Source: Aldehydirespirator sp965204415 (GTDB lineage Bacteria; Actinomycetota; Acidimicrobiia; Acidimicrobiales; Aldehydirespiratoraceae). From it: DNA of 64,000 bases. The position numbers were made by a program, and so were the translations under genes. The stretch is taken from NCBI GenBank assembly GCA_965204415.1, contig CBDBEL010000004.1, forward strand, positions 1,178,001 through 1,242,000. Direction: 5' to 3'. Of this stretch, positions 8,218 through 18,959 are shown piece after piece; positions within the stretch are counted from its first letter, which is position 1, and each line of letters opens with the position of its first letter. The notes beneath the pieces were generated by a model. That model worked only from the letters and a program-made list of their open reading frames with translations. It made no database searches and was not told where the DNA came from.

Positions 8218-8661
8218 TCAGCCGCCGTCGCGATACCGCTTGCGGAACCGCTCGCCCAGCCCGCCGGAGGAGGGCCCGCGCCCCTTGCCCTTGCCTTTGC
8301 CTTTGCCCTTGCCGCCCTTGGGCCGGCTCCGCGATCCCCGCCGCTTGCGCCGCTCGGCCTCGACCTCGGCGATCACGTCGGGCGCGGCCGCGTTCACGAT
8401 GTCCTCGGCCGCGTCGAGCAGGTCGCCGATGCTGTCATCGCTGCCAAGGCTGGCAGGCTCGGGCGGGGTCTCGGGAGTGACGAGGGTGCCGTAGCTCCAG
8501 TTGACGTCGGCCAGGCGGCGGGTGTACTTGGGGCAGTCGTCGGGACAGCGCCAGGGGGCCTCAGGGGCCAGGTCCAGGTCGCACTTGCGCACGGTCTCGC
8601 CGTTGGGGTAGGTGCGCGACTCGAAGTACTTGCAGTCCTGGCGCATCGGCATAACTAACAT
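8218..8661 (-). CDS. Small four-cysteine protein with a Lys/Gly tail, coupled to sufD
   Basis: This 147-residue protein is not recognised. The first 60 residues contain Cys in DCKYF, RKCDLDL, RCPDDC and CPKY contexts, which could hold zinc or an Fe-S cluster. The middle is acidic (DDSIGDLLDAAEDIV) and the C-terminus is very basic, with a run of alternating Lys-Gly followed by RFRKRYRDGG. The ATG at 8661 is preferred because a GGCGGG lies 8 bases upstream; ATGs at 8652 and 8646 are alternatives. The stop codon abuts the sufD start, so a role in Fe-S assembly is a reasonable guess only. Confidence 0.7.
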   Translation of the reverse strand: MLVMPMRQDCKYFESRTYPNGETVRKCDLDLAPEAPWRCPDDCPKYTRRLADVNWSYGTLVTPETPPEPASLGSDDSIGDLLDAAEDIVNAAAPDVIAEVEAERRKRRGSRSRPKGGKGKGKGKGKGRGPSSGGLGERFRKRYRDGG

Positions 8662-8725
8662 TGTGGCATCCCGCCGACCCTTCGCGTCGCGGCCCCACCG
8701 AACCGCGGTCACCGCGGCCCAGGGC

Positions 8726-11700
8726 TCACCGGTGGTCTTGCACGATGACGGTGTCGGTGCCGGAGCGGCCGAACACTTCGGGGGCGTAGATTTCCTCGGC
8801 TTTGGCCGGGGGCACGACGAATGTGCCGGGGGTGGTGGCCCGGACGACGTAGCTGTATTCGTGGGTGCCGGCCCACAGGTACGACGAGAAGGCCTCGGCC
8901 CGGTCGTCGCGGAGGTTCTGGTGCTCGTACCAGGTCCACCGCCACCACGAGCCGGCGCCACCGCCGCGGCGGGCGTCGATGTCGCCGGTCACCGCCAATG
9001 CCGGGTTGAGCGCCTCGAAGCCTGCGGGCATGGGATCGACGAGCGCCATGTTGGTGCGCCGGCTGTCGTTGACCATGGTCACGTTGACCCGCACCTGGGC
9101 GCCGGCCAGCACATGCCAGACGCCGTCGTCGTCGAGCCACACGTCGCCGGGATCGTCGACGGCCTCGTAGCTGCGCTGCACCACGAAGCCCCGGTCGAGA
9201 GGATCCAGGTCGAGGTCGTCGGGGGCGTAGCGGAGACCGAGGCGGTAGTAGAGGCGGCCCTGCCCGTCCTTCTCGACGACGAGATCGGAGTCGCCCGCGG
9301 CCAGCAGCTCCGCCATCGGGACCAGTGTCAGGGCGCGATCGGTGCTGCGCCCGGAGAACTGGTGCTGCGCGGCGTAGAGGTCTCCGAGCCACACCCGGGC
9401 GACGAAGTCGGGATCGGTGGCCTCGAAGGCGGCGAAGTAGCGGTTCAGGGCCAGCAGGATGAACGAGTTCTCCTGGACGTTGTTCCAGCGTCCCCTGACC
9501 CGGTTGGCCAGCAGTCCAGCCACGACCTTGGGAACGAGATCCGACTCGGGAGCCATCGTGATCAGAGCGTCGAGCACGATGGCGTCGGTGCGGCGGTCGG
9601 AATGCAGCAGCAGGTAGGCGTCCTCGCCGTAGTCGGTGATGAAGGCGGCCGTCCCGGCGGACTCGACGACCCGGTTGTTGAGGACCCGCTCGATGCTGGC
9701 CTCGACGGCGTCGTCATCGACCACCGGCCAGATCCAGGCCAGGGCATCGGACTCCAGATCCGTGCCCCGGCGTTCCCAGAGGGTACGGGCGGCGCGGGCG
9801 TCCCGATCGCCGCCCAGCGATCGGACGTGCAGCGCGTAGGCCGACAGCATGTCCTTGCTTCGCTGGCTGTAGTCGGCCGGGATCCGGTCCTCGATGGTCT
9901 CCAGGTACCAGTGCCCGCTGGCCATGACGCCGTCGGGCACGGTGAAGCCCTCGTTCCGGGCGACTGTCAGAGCGTGCATCGCCTGGATCGACTGGTACGG
10001 GCTCGAGGGACGGTTGCGCGACCACCACCCGAAGCCGCCGTCGCTGTTCTGGAGGGCCGCCAGTTCGGTGATGTCGCGGCGGACGGCGGCGTCGAGCTCG
10101 GCCGGGCTGGCGAGGCCTTCGGCCTCGAAGGCTCCGAGCACGTCTCGCAGCGCGGAGATGGCCAGGATGCGGCTGGCGTAGGCGTCGGAGCTGGCGTACC
10201 GGTATTCGGAGAGGTACAGCACGGCGTCGGTCAGGGCCTGGAGCGCGGTCGATGAGGTGTTGATCTCGAGCCCGCCGAACTGGGGAATCACGTCTCGCGG
10301 CGCGGCTAGCGACTGGATGACCACGCCCTCGTCGACCACCCCGTAGGTGGCGAATGCCTCGCTGGTGGCCGGGGTGTACACGGGCAGGGCGACGATCTGG
10401 GCGTCGGCGTGGTCGCCCGACACCGCCGCCGCCCGGAAGCGGGCCGTGCCCGGTGAGCTCGCTCGGGCCGGGAACCGGACCTCGACCCGGTCGTTGGCGG
10501 GCACCGTCACCCGCCGTCCCGGCGACCCGTCCAGCTCGAGGTTGGAGGTCTGCACGACCACATCCACCTCCATGGCCGAGTCGGTCTGGTTCTGGACCAC
10601 GATCGGCAGCTCGAACTCGTCGCCGTAGTTAAGGAACCGGGGGGCCGAGGGCCGCACCTGGAGGGGCAACCGCGCGGTGATGGCCGACTCGGCCGTGCCG
10701 AAGCGCTCGGAGCCGTGGACCGCGACCGCCATCACCCGGTAGCGGGTGAGGCTGTCGGGCAGATCGAACTCGACCGTGACCCGGCCCGCGGCATCGGTGG
10801 CTGCGTCGGGATCGAACAGCGCCAGAGCGTCGAGGTTCTCGCGGACATCGACTTGGATTCCTTCCGAGCCAGACCCGGTGTCCCCCTCGTCAGCGGCCTC
10901 GGCCATGGCCTCCTCCGCGACGTCTTCATCGGCTTCTGCGTAGTCCCCCTCGATCAGGCGAAGGAGCTCTTGGGGGCTCTCGAGCAGGACGGTGCCTCGG
11001 CCTCGCCAGGTGTTCAAGTACGCCGTCCAGGGGCGGTAGAAGACATCGATGGGGTCGATCAGCTGGTAGCCCGACACGGCCAGCACCGCCTCGTCCACCA
11101 CGATGAGAAGCACGTTGGCCCCCTCGACCGGAGCACCGCCGGCGTCGTCGACCTCCACCGCGATGCTGGTCGCCGCGCCGGGCTTCACCACATTCGACGC
11201 GGGCTCGGCGGTGACGTCGAGGGTCCGCAGCAGGGGCGGGACTCGCAGCAAGGCCTGCCCGGACGCATAGGCGGGGCGAGGGGGCGCACCTTCCAGGGTG
11301 GTCCCGTCGTCGGCGGTTCGCTCGGTGGTGGACACGATCTCGACCTGCACCACGAGCTCGGGAACATGATCGTCGGTGATCGGCACCTCGACGACGGCGG
11401 CATGGTCGGCGATCTCGAAGGTGCGGAACTCGATGATCTGGTTGTGGGCGATCGTCAGCAGGCCGGTCCCCGAGGCGAAGGGCGAGTCGACGAGGATCTC
11501 CGCGGTGTCGCCCGCGGCGTAGCTCTCGGCGTCGGGAATCAGGTTGGCGGTCTCGAGATCGATCCTGCGGCTCGGCGGGCCGCTCCTGGCGCCGGCGACC
11601 CAGCGGGTCAACTCGCTGCGGCTGGTCCGCCCCGCGTCATCGACGACGTTGGCAGAGATGCGGTAGCGGCCTCCGATTTCAGCCGCGAACTCGCAACCGA

Positions 11701-14692
11701 CCGGCGTCCGCGCAGAAACAACCTCGCAGGTCTCCGGGTCCGTCGGGTCCTCGGTCCACTGGCCGTCGACGTACTGGTTGACGATGCGCGCCGTGGTGAT
11801 CTCGAAGGATCGGCCGGGAACGGGGTTGCCGTCGATGTCGGTCACGACCGCGTCGATGTCGAGGGTGTCTCCGGCCCTCACGAAGGTGCGGGCGGAGCGA
11901 ACGCCGACATAGAGGCTGGCCGGATGGACCAGGACATCGGTCGCCGATGCCCATTGCTGGCGGTTCACGTCAAGCACCCGGGCCTCGGCGGTCACCGTGG
12001 TGGGGAGATGGTCGCCGTCGCCTTCAAAGTCCATGCGCAGGTAGTGGCTGCCGCGGGAGTCGGTCCTGCCCGAGAAGGTCTTGCGCTGCGGCTCGGGCCA
12101 CGGCTCGTAGTAGTCGCCGAAGTACCACCACGGACGCCATACACCGAACGTGAAATCGCCCCAGTTGGGCGGGGAGTACGAGCCCTGCCGGGTAGTGACC
12201 GTCCAGGTGACCTCGGCGTTGGCGAGTGGACCGCCGGAGAAGTACATAGCGTCGACCGCGGCCACCGCCGGCTCGTCAATCAGATGGGGACCGGCTGATT
12301 CGAGGCGGGCCTCCACTTCGAACTCGGGGCGGCGGAACTCCTGGACCTGGAACGAGTGATAGTGCCGGTCGCTGTCACGGTTGCCCGGACGCTGCAACAC
12401 GACGCTGCTCCAGCCGAGGTTCGCCCCCTCGGGCAGTTCGACGGTGAGATCAAAGCCGCCGTGGTCGTCCAGACGGACCTCGCCGCTGCCGAGTTCGTTG
12501 CCGAACGGGCCGGAGACGCTGTAGGTGACCAGCTCACCGCTGGGGAAGAGCTCAAGGTCGCCATCGCCGCTCAGATCGAGATTCCGGACCCAGCCCTTCA
12601 GATGCAACGTCTCGCCGGGGCGGTAGATGCCGCGATCGTCGGTGGTGTACCAGATGGTCTGGTCGTCCCGCGGCCACGCCGCGACGTTCACGGGGTTGAG
12701 GGCCCGGTCGGCGCCGAGGGTGGCGACCACCCATTCGTATTCCCCGGAGCTGAGCGAGGCGCGAGCGAGGCCGTCGTCATCGGTGGTCAGCGTCGCGTCC
12801 CGGCCCAGCTCGATTCTCACACCGGCCAGCGGATCGCCGGAGCGCAGGTCGGTGGTCCACACCACCACATTGCGGTAGTCGGTGATCATGTCGACGCCGA
12901 TGTCGGTGTCCTGCACCCAGGCCATAGTCGAATGGCCGGTCTCGGTCTCTGCGAGCCGGCCGGCCCCCTCGACGATCACGACCACATGGCCGTGCTCGCC
13001 GTTGAGGGCACCGGAGAGATCTACGGGAACCTCGGTGAGGCCGTCATGGTCGATGCCGGTATCGACGATCTCGTCGACGGCCAGCGGCCACGGCCCGTCC
13101 ACCACAGTCCTGTCCCGGCTCCGTCGCCAACGGGACACGAAATCCAGGTACGACCCGTAGTCACTCGGCTCCACCTCATAGAGGCGCACACGAAGCTGCT
13201 CCCACTGGCGCACCAGCACAGGAATCGTCTGCTGCGCACCGAGCGGATCGACGGTGGCCAGTCGCCCTCCCGTGAAGCTGAGATGGGGAGTGGCTTCGTC
13301 GATTCTGAACTCGACCGTCTCGGGCTCTTCCAGCCTCTGACCGAACATGTCGCCCAGCGCTGCGGGGATCACCACCTCATAGACGGTGCCGCCAGCGGTG
13401 GGCCCGGCGATGGTCATAGTGCGGCCGTACACCGAGACGGTGGCGCCGGGGAGCGCCGGCGTTATGGAGACGTCGTCCGCATCGAGCGTCTCAGCATCCA
13501 GCCTGTTGTTGAACCAGACGTCGAGCGAGCGCCCCGGCCGGCACCCCTGAAACGGGCAACCTGTGCCGTCCACCCGCAGCGGCGCGTACGTACGGGCCTC
13601 CACAACCGACGAGTCGCCGCTGGTGTTCGGGCCCTCGGCCGACGGTACATGGGGGCCGACCTCGATCCTGATCGACGAGTCAGGCTCGAGCGGCTCCACC
13701 GGGCGGAAGGCGACCCATGTGTCCTCTAGCCAGTACCCGAGCAGGGAACTGATGTACTCGTCGCCTTCGATCTCGTCCGCGCTGGCGAGACGGATCTGTT
13801 GCTGGTCGCCGTCGGCTGAGAACGTGATGGCCTCGAGCGCGGCGGCAGGCTCGACCCGCTGATCGAAGGAGACGAGGAAGACCGGTTGGAGATCGAGCGG
13901 GTCGTGCTGGGGGACGAGCCACACCATGCTGGGCGCGGGTGTCTCGAACTCGAAGCGAACGGCCTCGGCAAGCACACCGCCGGACTGCGACGTCGTCCCC
14001 GCGGGGATTTCGACCACATATGAGGTCGCCATCGGCAGGCGGTCGAATATCTCCGGGGCGTGCTCGAAGCGGAGTGTGCGCGTGCCGATCCACTGCCAGC
14101 GGCCCGGCAACGACGGCGTGATCGTCACTGGAACGTCGAGGTCGTCGAGTTGGCCGATGGTGGCGAGCGGCACCATCGGCTGGTTGAAGGTGATGCTGAC
14201 GAAGGGCGCGATCCCGACCTCGCCCTCGGGCTGCACCCGCAGCACCTCCAACGGTCCGCGATCGACATCGGGGGCGTCGATTTCCGGCCCGGCCGGGAAC
14301 GGCCGATCAATGGTCTCGCCGGTGCGGGGCGGCGGCAGCGTCTCGGGTGGGCGGTTGAAGTCGGCTGCGTCGCTCTCGTCGTCGTAGTCCCAGGGCGGCA
14401 GCCGGTCGGTCACGGCGCGGATCTCCGCCGCGTCGAGCGGCCTGCCGTCCACCCGGCTCACCGCCGGCGAGCCCGGACCGCCGATCGCGTCGCCCTCGCT
14501 CAGCCGGACGGTCAATGCTGTTCCCCGCCCCGAATCGACCGAACCCTGGGCCGAAGTCGCGGAAGCAAGCGCGGGCGCGTTGCTGGACCGGTCGCCTTCT
14601 CCCGCGTCAGAGTCTTCGTCGTCTGAGCAGGCGCCGGCCAGCAGCCCAACAACGACTCCGACGATCAGGCAACGCCTCAGATGTTCCCGCAT
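8726..14692 (-). CDS. Alpha-2-macroglobulin family lipoprotein without thioester
   Basis: This 1988-residue bacterial alpha-2-macroglobulin has a lipoprotein signal with lipobox LLAGAC (Cys22), which places it on the outside of the membrane. Repeated beta-sandwich MG domains follow, including VSITFNQPMVPLA, the MG blocks with RGIYRPGETLHLKGWVR, and the FRRPEFEVEA block. The A2M domain entry is DLPDSLTRYRVMAVAV, and a helical thioester-type domain follows. At the site where protease-trapping members have YxYGCxEQ, this protein has YRYASSDAY with Ser near residue 1501, so no thioester can form. A neighbouring pbpC gene, usual for such proteins, is not seen. Instead the gene sits between sufB and sufD in the same direction, 80 bases after sufB. 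It may act as a protease inhibitor or envelope protein. Confidence 0.9.
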   Translation of the reverse strand: MREHLRRCLIVGVVVGLLAGACSDDEDSDAGEGDRSSNAPALASATSAQGSVDSGRGTALTVRLSEGDAIGGPGSPAVSRVDGRPLDAAEIRAVTDRLPPWDYDDESDAADFNRPPETLPPPRTGETIDRPFPAGPEIDAPDVDRGPLEVLRVQPEGEVGIAPFVSITFNQPMVPLATIGQLDDLDVPVTITPSLPGRWQWIGTRTLRFEHAPEIFDRLPMATSYVVEIPAGTTSQSGGVLAEAVRFEFETPAPSMVWLVPQHDPLDLQPVFLVSFDQRVEPAAALEAITFSADGDQQQIRLASADEIEGDEYISSLLGYWLEDTWVAFRPVEPLEPDSSIRIEVGPHVPSAEGPNTSGDSSVVEARTYAPLRVDGTGCPFQGCRPGRSLDVWFNNRLDAETLDADDVSITPALPGATVSVYGRTMTIAGPTAGGTVYEVVIPAALGDMFGQRLEEPETVEFRIDEATPHLSFTGGRLATVDPLGAQQTIPVLVRQWEQLRVRLYEVEPSDYGSYLDFVSRWRRSRDRTVVDGPWPLAVDEIVDTGIDHDGLTEVPVDLSGALNGEHGHVVVIVEGAGRLAETETGHSTMAWVQDTDIGVDMITDYRNVVVWTTDLRSGDPLAGVRIELGRDATLTTDDDGLARASLSSGEYEWVVATLGADRALNPVNVAAWPRDDQTIWYTTDDRGIYRPGETLHLKGWVRNLDLSGDGDLELFPSGELVTYSVSGPFGNELGSGEVRLDDHGGFDLTVELPEGANLGWSSVVLQRPGNRDSDRHYHSFQVQEFRRPEFEVEARLESAGPHLIDEPAVAAVDAMYFSGGPLANAEVTWTVTTRQGSYSPPNWGDFTFGVWRPWWYFGDYYEPWPEPQRKTFSGRTDSRGSHYLRMDFEGDGDHLPTTVTAEARVLDVNRQQWASATDVLVHPASLYVGVRSARTFVRAGDTLDIDAVVTDIDGNPVPGRSFEITTARIVNQYVDGQWTEDPTDPETCEVVSARTPVGCEFAAEIGGRYRISANVVDDAGRTSRSELTRWVAGARSGPPSRRIDLETANLIPDAESYAAGDTAEILVDSPFASGTGLLTIAHNQIIEFRTFEIADHAAVVEVPITDDHVPELVVQVEIVSTTERTADDGTTLEGAPPRPAYASGQALLRVPPLLRTLDVTAEPASNVVKPGAATSIAVEVDDAGGAPVEGANVLLIVVDEAVLAVSGYQLIDPIDVFYRPWTAYLNTWRGRGTVLLESPQELLRLIEGDYAEADEDVAEEAMAEAADEGDTGSGSEGIQVDVRENLDALALFDPDAATDAAGRVTVEFDLPDSLTRYRVMAVAVHGSERFGTAESAITARLPLQVRPSAPRFLNYGDEFELPIVVQNQTDSAMEVDVVVQTSNLELDGSPGRRVTVPANDRVEVRFPARASSPGTARFRAAAVSGDHADAQIVALPVYTPATSEAFATYGVVDEGVVIQSLAAPRDVIPQFGGLEINTSSTALQALTDAVLYLSEYRYASSDAYASRILAISALRDVLGAFEAEGLASPAELDAAVRRDITELAALQNSDGGFGWWSRNRPSSPYQSIQAMHALTVARNEGFTVPDGVMASGHWYLETIEDRIPADYSQRSKDMLSAYALHVRSLGGDRDARAARTLWERRGTDLESDALAWIWPVVDDDAVEASIERVLNNRVVESAGTAAFITDYGEDAYLLLHSDRRTDAIVLDALITMAPESDLVPKVVAGLLANRVRGRWNNVQENSFILLALNRYFAAFEATDPDFVARVWLGDLYAAQHQFSGRSTDRALTLVPMAELLAAGDSDLVVEKDGQGRLYYRLGLRYAPDDLDLDPLDRGFVVQRSYEAVDDPGDVWLDDDGVWHVLAGAQVRVNVTMVNDSRRTNMALVDPMPAGFEALNPALAVTGDIDARRGGGAGSWWRWTWYEHQNLRDDRAEAFSSYLWAGTHEYSYVVRATTPGTFVVPPAKAEEIYAPEVFGRSGTDTVIVQDHR

Positions 14693-14772
14693 GGATCGGC
14701 AGCCCTCCTGGTGCAGTCCGGAGGTTATGACGACACTAGGAGCGGATCAGTTCCCACGATCCATGCCGTGGT

Positions 14773-16176
<1,404 letters not shown>

Positions 16177-16230
16177 GGAATCTCCCGTCGCGCCGGCGCT
16201 TGCACCCCAATCTACCGCGGGGAGCGGCGA

Positions 16231-16749
16231 TCAGTCGATACGACGCTGCTCGGCCCGGTAGTGATGGCCGCGCCGGGCGTAGATGTCGGCGTTCTGCTGG
16301 TTGTGGCCGGGCTCGACCGCGTTCTCACGGACCCGGGCCGGCGTTCCCAGCGCCATGGCGCCCGGGGGCACCACCGTCCCGCCGGTCACGGTTGCATTGG
16401 CGCCCACCAGAGCGTGAGGGCCGATCCGGGCGTCGTGCATCACTACCGAGCCCACTCCGATGAGCGAGTCGTCGTGCACCGTGCAGCCCTCGAGGTGAGC
16501 CTGGTGGCCGATTGTGCAGTCGTCGCCGACGATCGTCGGGTGAGAGGGCGTGCAGTGGATCACCGCATTGTCCTGCACATTGCTGCGGGCGCCGATCTGG
16601 ATCACGCCGTCGTCGCCCCGCAGCACGGCATAGGGCCACACGGAGGCCTCCGGGCCGAGCTCGACATTGCCGATCACTACCGCCAGCGGGTGGACGTACG
16701 CGGTGGGGTCGATGCGCGGCTCGCTGTCCCCGAGCGCGTAGATCGGCAT
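16231..16749 (-). CDS. Gamma-carbonic anhydrase family protein
   Basis: This 172-residue left-handed beta-helix protein contains hexapeptide repeats with Ile/Val every sixth residue. Histidines in AVIHCT, TIGHQAHLEGC and nearby are placed like the zinc ligands of gamma-class carbonic anhydrases. Its size and its sequence, such as NVQDNAVIH and VGMGA-like turns (here IGVGSVV), match the YrdA/CaiE-like branch whose activity is often unproven. The start codon directly follows the stop of the flavin reductase gene, so both are likely made together. Confidence 0.88.
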   Translation of the reverse strand: MPIYALGDSEPRIDPTAYVHPLAVVIGNVELGPEASVWPYAVLRGDDGVIQIGARSNVQDNAVIHCTPSHPTIVGDDCTIGHQAHLEGCTVHDDSLIGVGSVVMHDARIGPHALVGANATVTGGTVVPPGAMALGTPARVRENAVEPGHNQQNADIYARRGHHYRAEQRRID

Positions 16750-17265
16750 CTACAGCCCTGCCACCCGGCCGTAGCCGCCCTTGAGGAACACCAGCGGTCC
16801 GCCCGCCCCGTCCGGCGGCCCTGCGGTGCCGAGGGCCACGACCTGGCCCACGACGATGTCGTGGTCGCCGGCGGCGTGCACCGCTTCGACGCGGCAGTCG
16901 ATCCAGGCCAGGCAGCCTTCGATCACCGGGGCGCCGGTGGCCTCGATCCGGGTGGTCAGGCCTTCGAACCGGTCGTCGGTCTTGCTGGCGAACGTGGTGG
17001 ACACATCGGCCTGGTGGTCGCCGAGCACGTTCACGCAGAAGCTGCCCACGTCGCGCATCCGGATCCACGAGTCCGAGTCGCGGCTGGGGCAGAACGACAC
17101 CAGCGGCGGGTCCAGCGAGACGCTGGTGAACGATCCGATGGTCATTCCCTCGGGCCCTGTGGGGCAGGCGGCAGTGACGACGGTGACACCCGTGGGGTAG
17201 TGGCCCAGCACCCGGCGGAACTCCCGGCCGTCGATAGGGTCGCTTACGCCGCTGCCGCTCGTCAT
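16750..17265 (-). CDS. Flavin reductase-like domain protein
   Basis: This 171-residue split-barrel flavin reductase of the HpaC type would use NAD(P)H to reduce FMN or FAD for a partner oxygenase. Family features are FRRVLGHYPTGVTVVTA at the N-terminus, GMTIGSFTSVSLDPPLVSFCPS, FCVNVLGDHQ and a closing HDIVVGQVVAL. No flavin monooxygenase is encoded nearby, so the partner is unknown. It is the first gene of a minus-strand pair with the carbonic anhydrase-like gene, and the dispersed repeat copy 2 lies just upstream. Confidence 0.88.
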   Translation of the reverse strand: MTSGSGVSDPIDGREFRRVLGHYPTGVTVVTAACPTGPEGMTIGSFTSVSLDPPLVSFCPSRDSDSWIRMRDVGSFCVNVLGDHQADVSTTFASKTDDRFEGLTTRIEATGAPVIEGCLAWIDCRVEAVHAAGDHDIVVGQVVALGTAGPPDGAGGPLVFLKGGYGRVAGL

Positions 17266-17325
17266 CGCATCGGGAGGCTACGGGCAGCCGCCCACGGACC
17301 GCAAACACCCTGCCGGGCCGCGTCG

Positions 17326-17444
17326 TGTTCCCCGCTCTTGTTCGCTGCGCTCACGGGCCGCCCAAACCAAAGCAACTCTGCCCACGGCCTCGCTCCACGA
17401 TCGCATCGGGAGGCCAGTGGTTCGCGCCTTCTCGCTCGGCCTCT
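17326..17444 (-). repeat. Dispersed intergenic repeat, copy 2
   Basis: The minus strand reads GAGGCCGAGCGAG... and ends with CGTGAGCGCAGCGAACAAGA then GCGGGGAACAC. The middle is diverged and carries an extra stretch. It lies between the divergent flavin reductase and thioredoxin-domain genes. Confidence 0.75.
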
Positions 17445-17464
17445 GGCGGCGCGACAATTGCCTG

Positions 17465-18916
17465 ATGAGTTCTGACCGATCCCCGCCGCCGCTGCCCGAC
17501 GGGCTGGTGGCGGTGGTCAAGCGCGACTGCCCCACCTGCGAACTGGTGGCGCCGGTCCTCGGCGACCTGCATGAGCGGGCCGGCCTGACCGTGTTCACCC
17601 AGGACGACCCGGAGTTCCCCGTCGACGCCGAGTGGGTCCGCCACGACGGTGACCTCGCCGTTTCCTGGCACCACGACATCGACACGGTCCCGACCCTGCT
17701 ACGAGTGGTCGAGGGTGTGGAGCGCCACCGCGCCGTGGGCTGGTCGCGGGCCGAATGGGAGAAGCTCACCGAAGTGGACGGGCTGGGCGAGGGCCTCCCC
17801 GACTGGCGGCCGGGCTGCGGCTCGCTCAGCGTCGACCCCGCCCACGCGGACGAGCTGGCGGTGCGGTTCTCGGGTTCGGGCCTGCGCAGCCGGCGGGTTG
17901 AGCTGGCCGCCCTGGAGGACGAGTGGGAGTCGATGTGGGACCGGGGCTGGTCCGACGGGCTGCCGGTGGTTCCCCCGACCGAGGCCAGGGTGCTGCGGAT
18001 GCTGGAGGGCACCAGCCGGGACCCGTCCGATCCGGTCGCGGTTGTGCCGCCAGCCCTGGTGGAGTGCAGCGTCGAGAAGGTGGCCGTCAACGCGGTGATG
18101 GCCGGATGCGCGCCCGAGCACCTTCCAGTGGTGATCGCCGCGCTGGAAGCGGCCTGCACCGACGAGTTCAACATGCACGGCGTGCTGGCCACCACCATGA
18201 GCGTCGGGCCGGTGCTGGTGGTCAACGGACCCGTGGCTGACCGCATCGGCATGAACAGCGGGCTCAACGCGCTGGGCCAGGGCAACCGGGCCAACTCGAC
18301 CATCGGTCGAGCCCTCCAGATGGTGGTGCGCAACGTCGGGGGCGGTCGTCCCGGCGGTGTTGACCGGGCCACCTTCGGCTCGCCGGCCAAGGTCGGGTTC
18401 TGCTTCGCAGAGGACGAGGCCGGCTCGCCGTGGACATCGCTGGCCGAGAGCCGCGGCTGGCTGGCGGACCAGTCCACCGTCACCGTTTTCGCGGGCGAGT
18501 CGCCCAGGATCTTCATGGACGAGCGGTCCCGCAGCCCCGAGTCGCTGACCCGGCATCTTGCCCAGGCGCTGCAGGCCACCGTGTCGCCCCGGATGATGCT
18601 GGTGATCGACGCCATGCTGGTGCTCTCGCCCGAGCACATGGCCCGCTACGCCGATGCAGGCTGGAGCCGGGACCGGTTCATGGACGAGCTGTCCGCAGAG
18701 CTGTTGCTCGACACAGACAAGCTGCTGGCCGGTGTCAGGGGCGTCGCCGCGGGCCTGCCCCCGGACGCGGCGGGCCAGAAGGTCCCCAAGTTCCGCCCCG
18801 GCGGGCTGATGGTGGTCCATGCCGGCGGGCGGGCCGGACTGTTCTCAGCCATCATCGGCGGCTGGCTCAACGGTCCTCGAGGCAGCAACCCGGTCACCCG
18901 CGAGATCACGCCCTGA
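17465..18916 (+). CDS. Thioredoxin-domain protein paired with UGSC selenoprotein
   Basis: This 483-residue protein has an N-terminal thioredoxin-like fold with a CPTC redox motif (Cys22, Cys25) and a cis-Pro in DTVPTLL near residue 78. A larger domain of about 350 residues follows that I do not recognise by name. It contains WDRGWSDGLPVVPPTE, VECSVEKVAVNAVMAGC, FNMHGVLATTMS and GMNSGLNALGQGNRANSTIGRA. The start ATG at 17465 fits the protein better than an in-frame ATG at 17417, which lies in the repeat. The selenoprotein gene begins 43 bases downstream with a strong ribosome binding site, which suggests an operon. The CPTC motif makes it a candidate redox partner for the selenocysteine protein (inference). 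Confidence 0.75.
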   Translation: MSSDRSPPPLPDGLVAVVKRDCPTCELVAPVLGDLHERAGLTVFTQDDPEFPVDAEWVRHDGDLAVSWHHDIDTVPTLLRVVEGVERHRAVGWSRAEWEKLTEVDGLGEGLPDWRPGCGSLSVDPAHADELAVRFSGSGLRSRRVELAALEDEWESMWDRGWSDGLPVVPPTEARVLRMLEGTSRDPSDPVAVVPPALVECSVEKVAVNAVMAGCAPEHLPVVIAALEAACTDEFNMHGVLATTMSVGPVLVVNGPVADRIGMNSGLNALGQGNRANSTIGRALQMVVRNVGGGRPGGVDRATFGSPAKVGFCFAEDEAGSPWTSLAESRGWLADQSTVTVFAGESPRIFMDERSRSPESLTRHLAQALQATVSPRMMLVIDAMLVLSPEHMARYADAGWSRDRFMDELSAELLLDTDKLLAGVRGVAAGLPPDAAGQKVPKFRPGGLMVVHAGGRAGLFSAIIGGWLNGPRGSNPVTREITP

Positions 18917-18959
18917 AATCGGCTCGCGACTACCCTGACCCCCGTAAGGAGGACGCCCC

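Noticed and set aside
8612..10255. 547-codon plus-strand frame
   Set aside because: It is antisense to the alpha-2-macroglobulin gene and shows no family motif.
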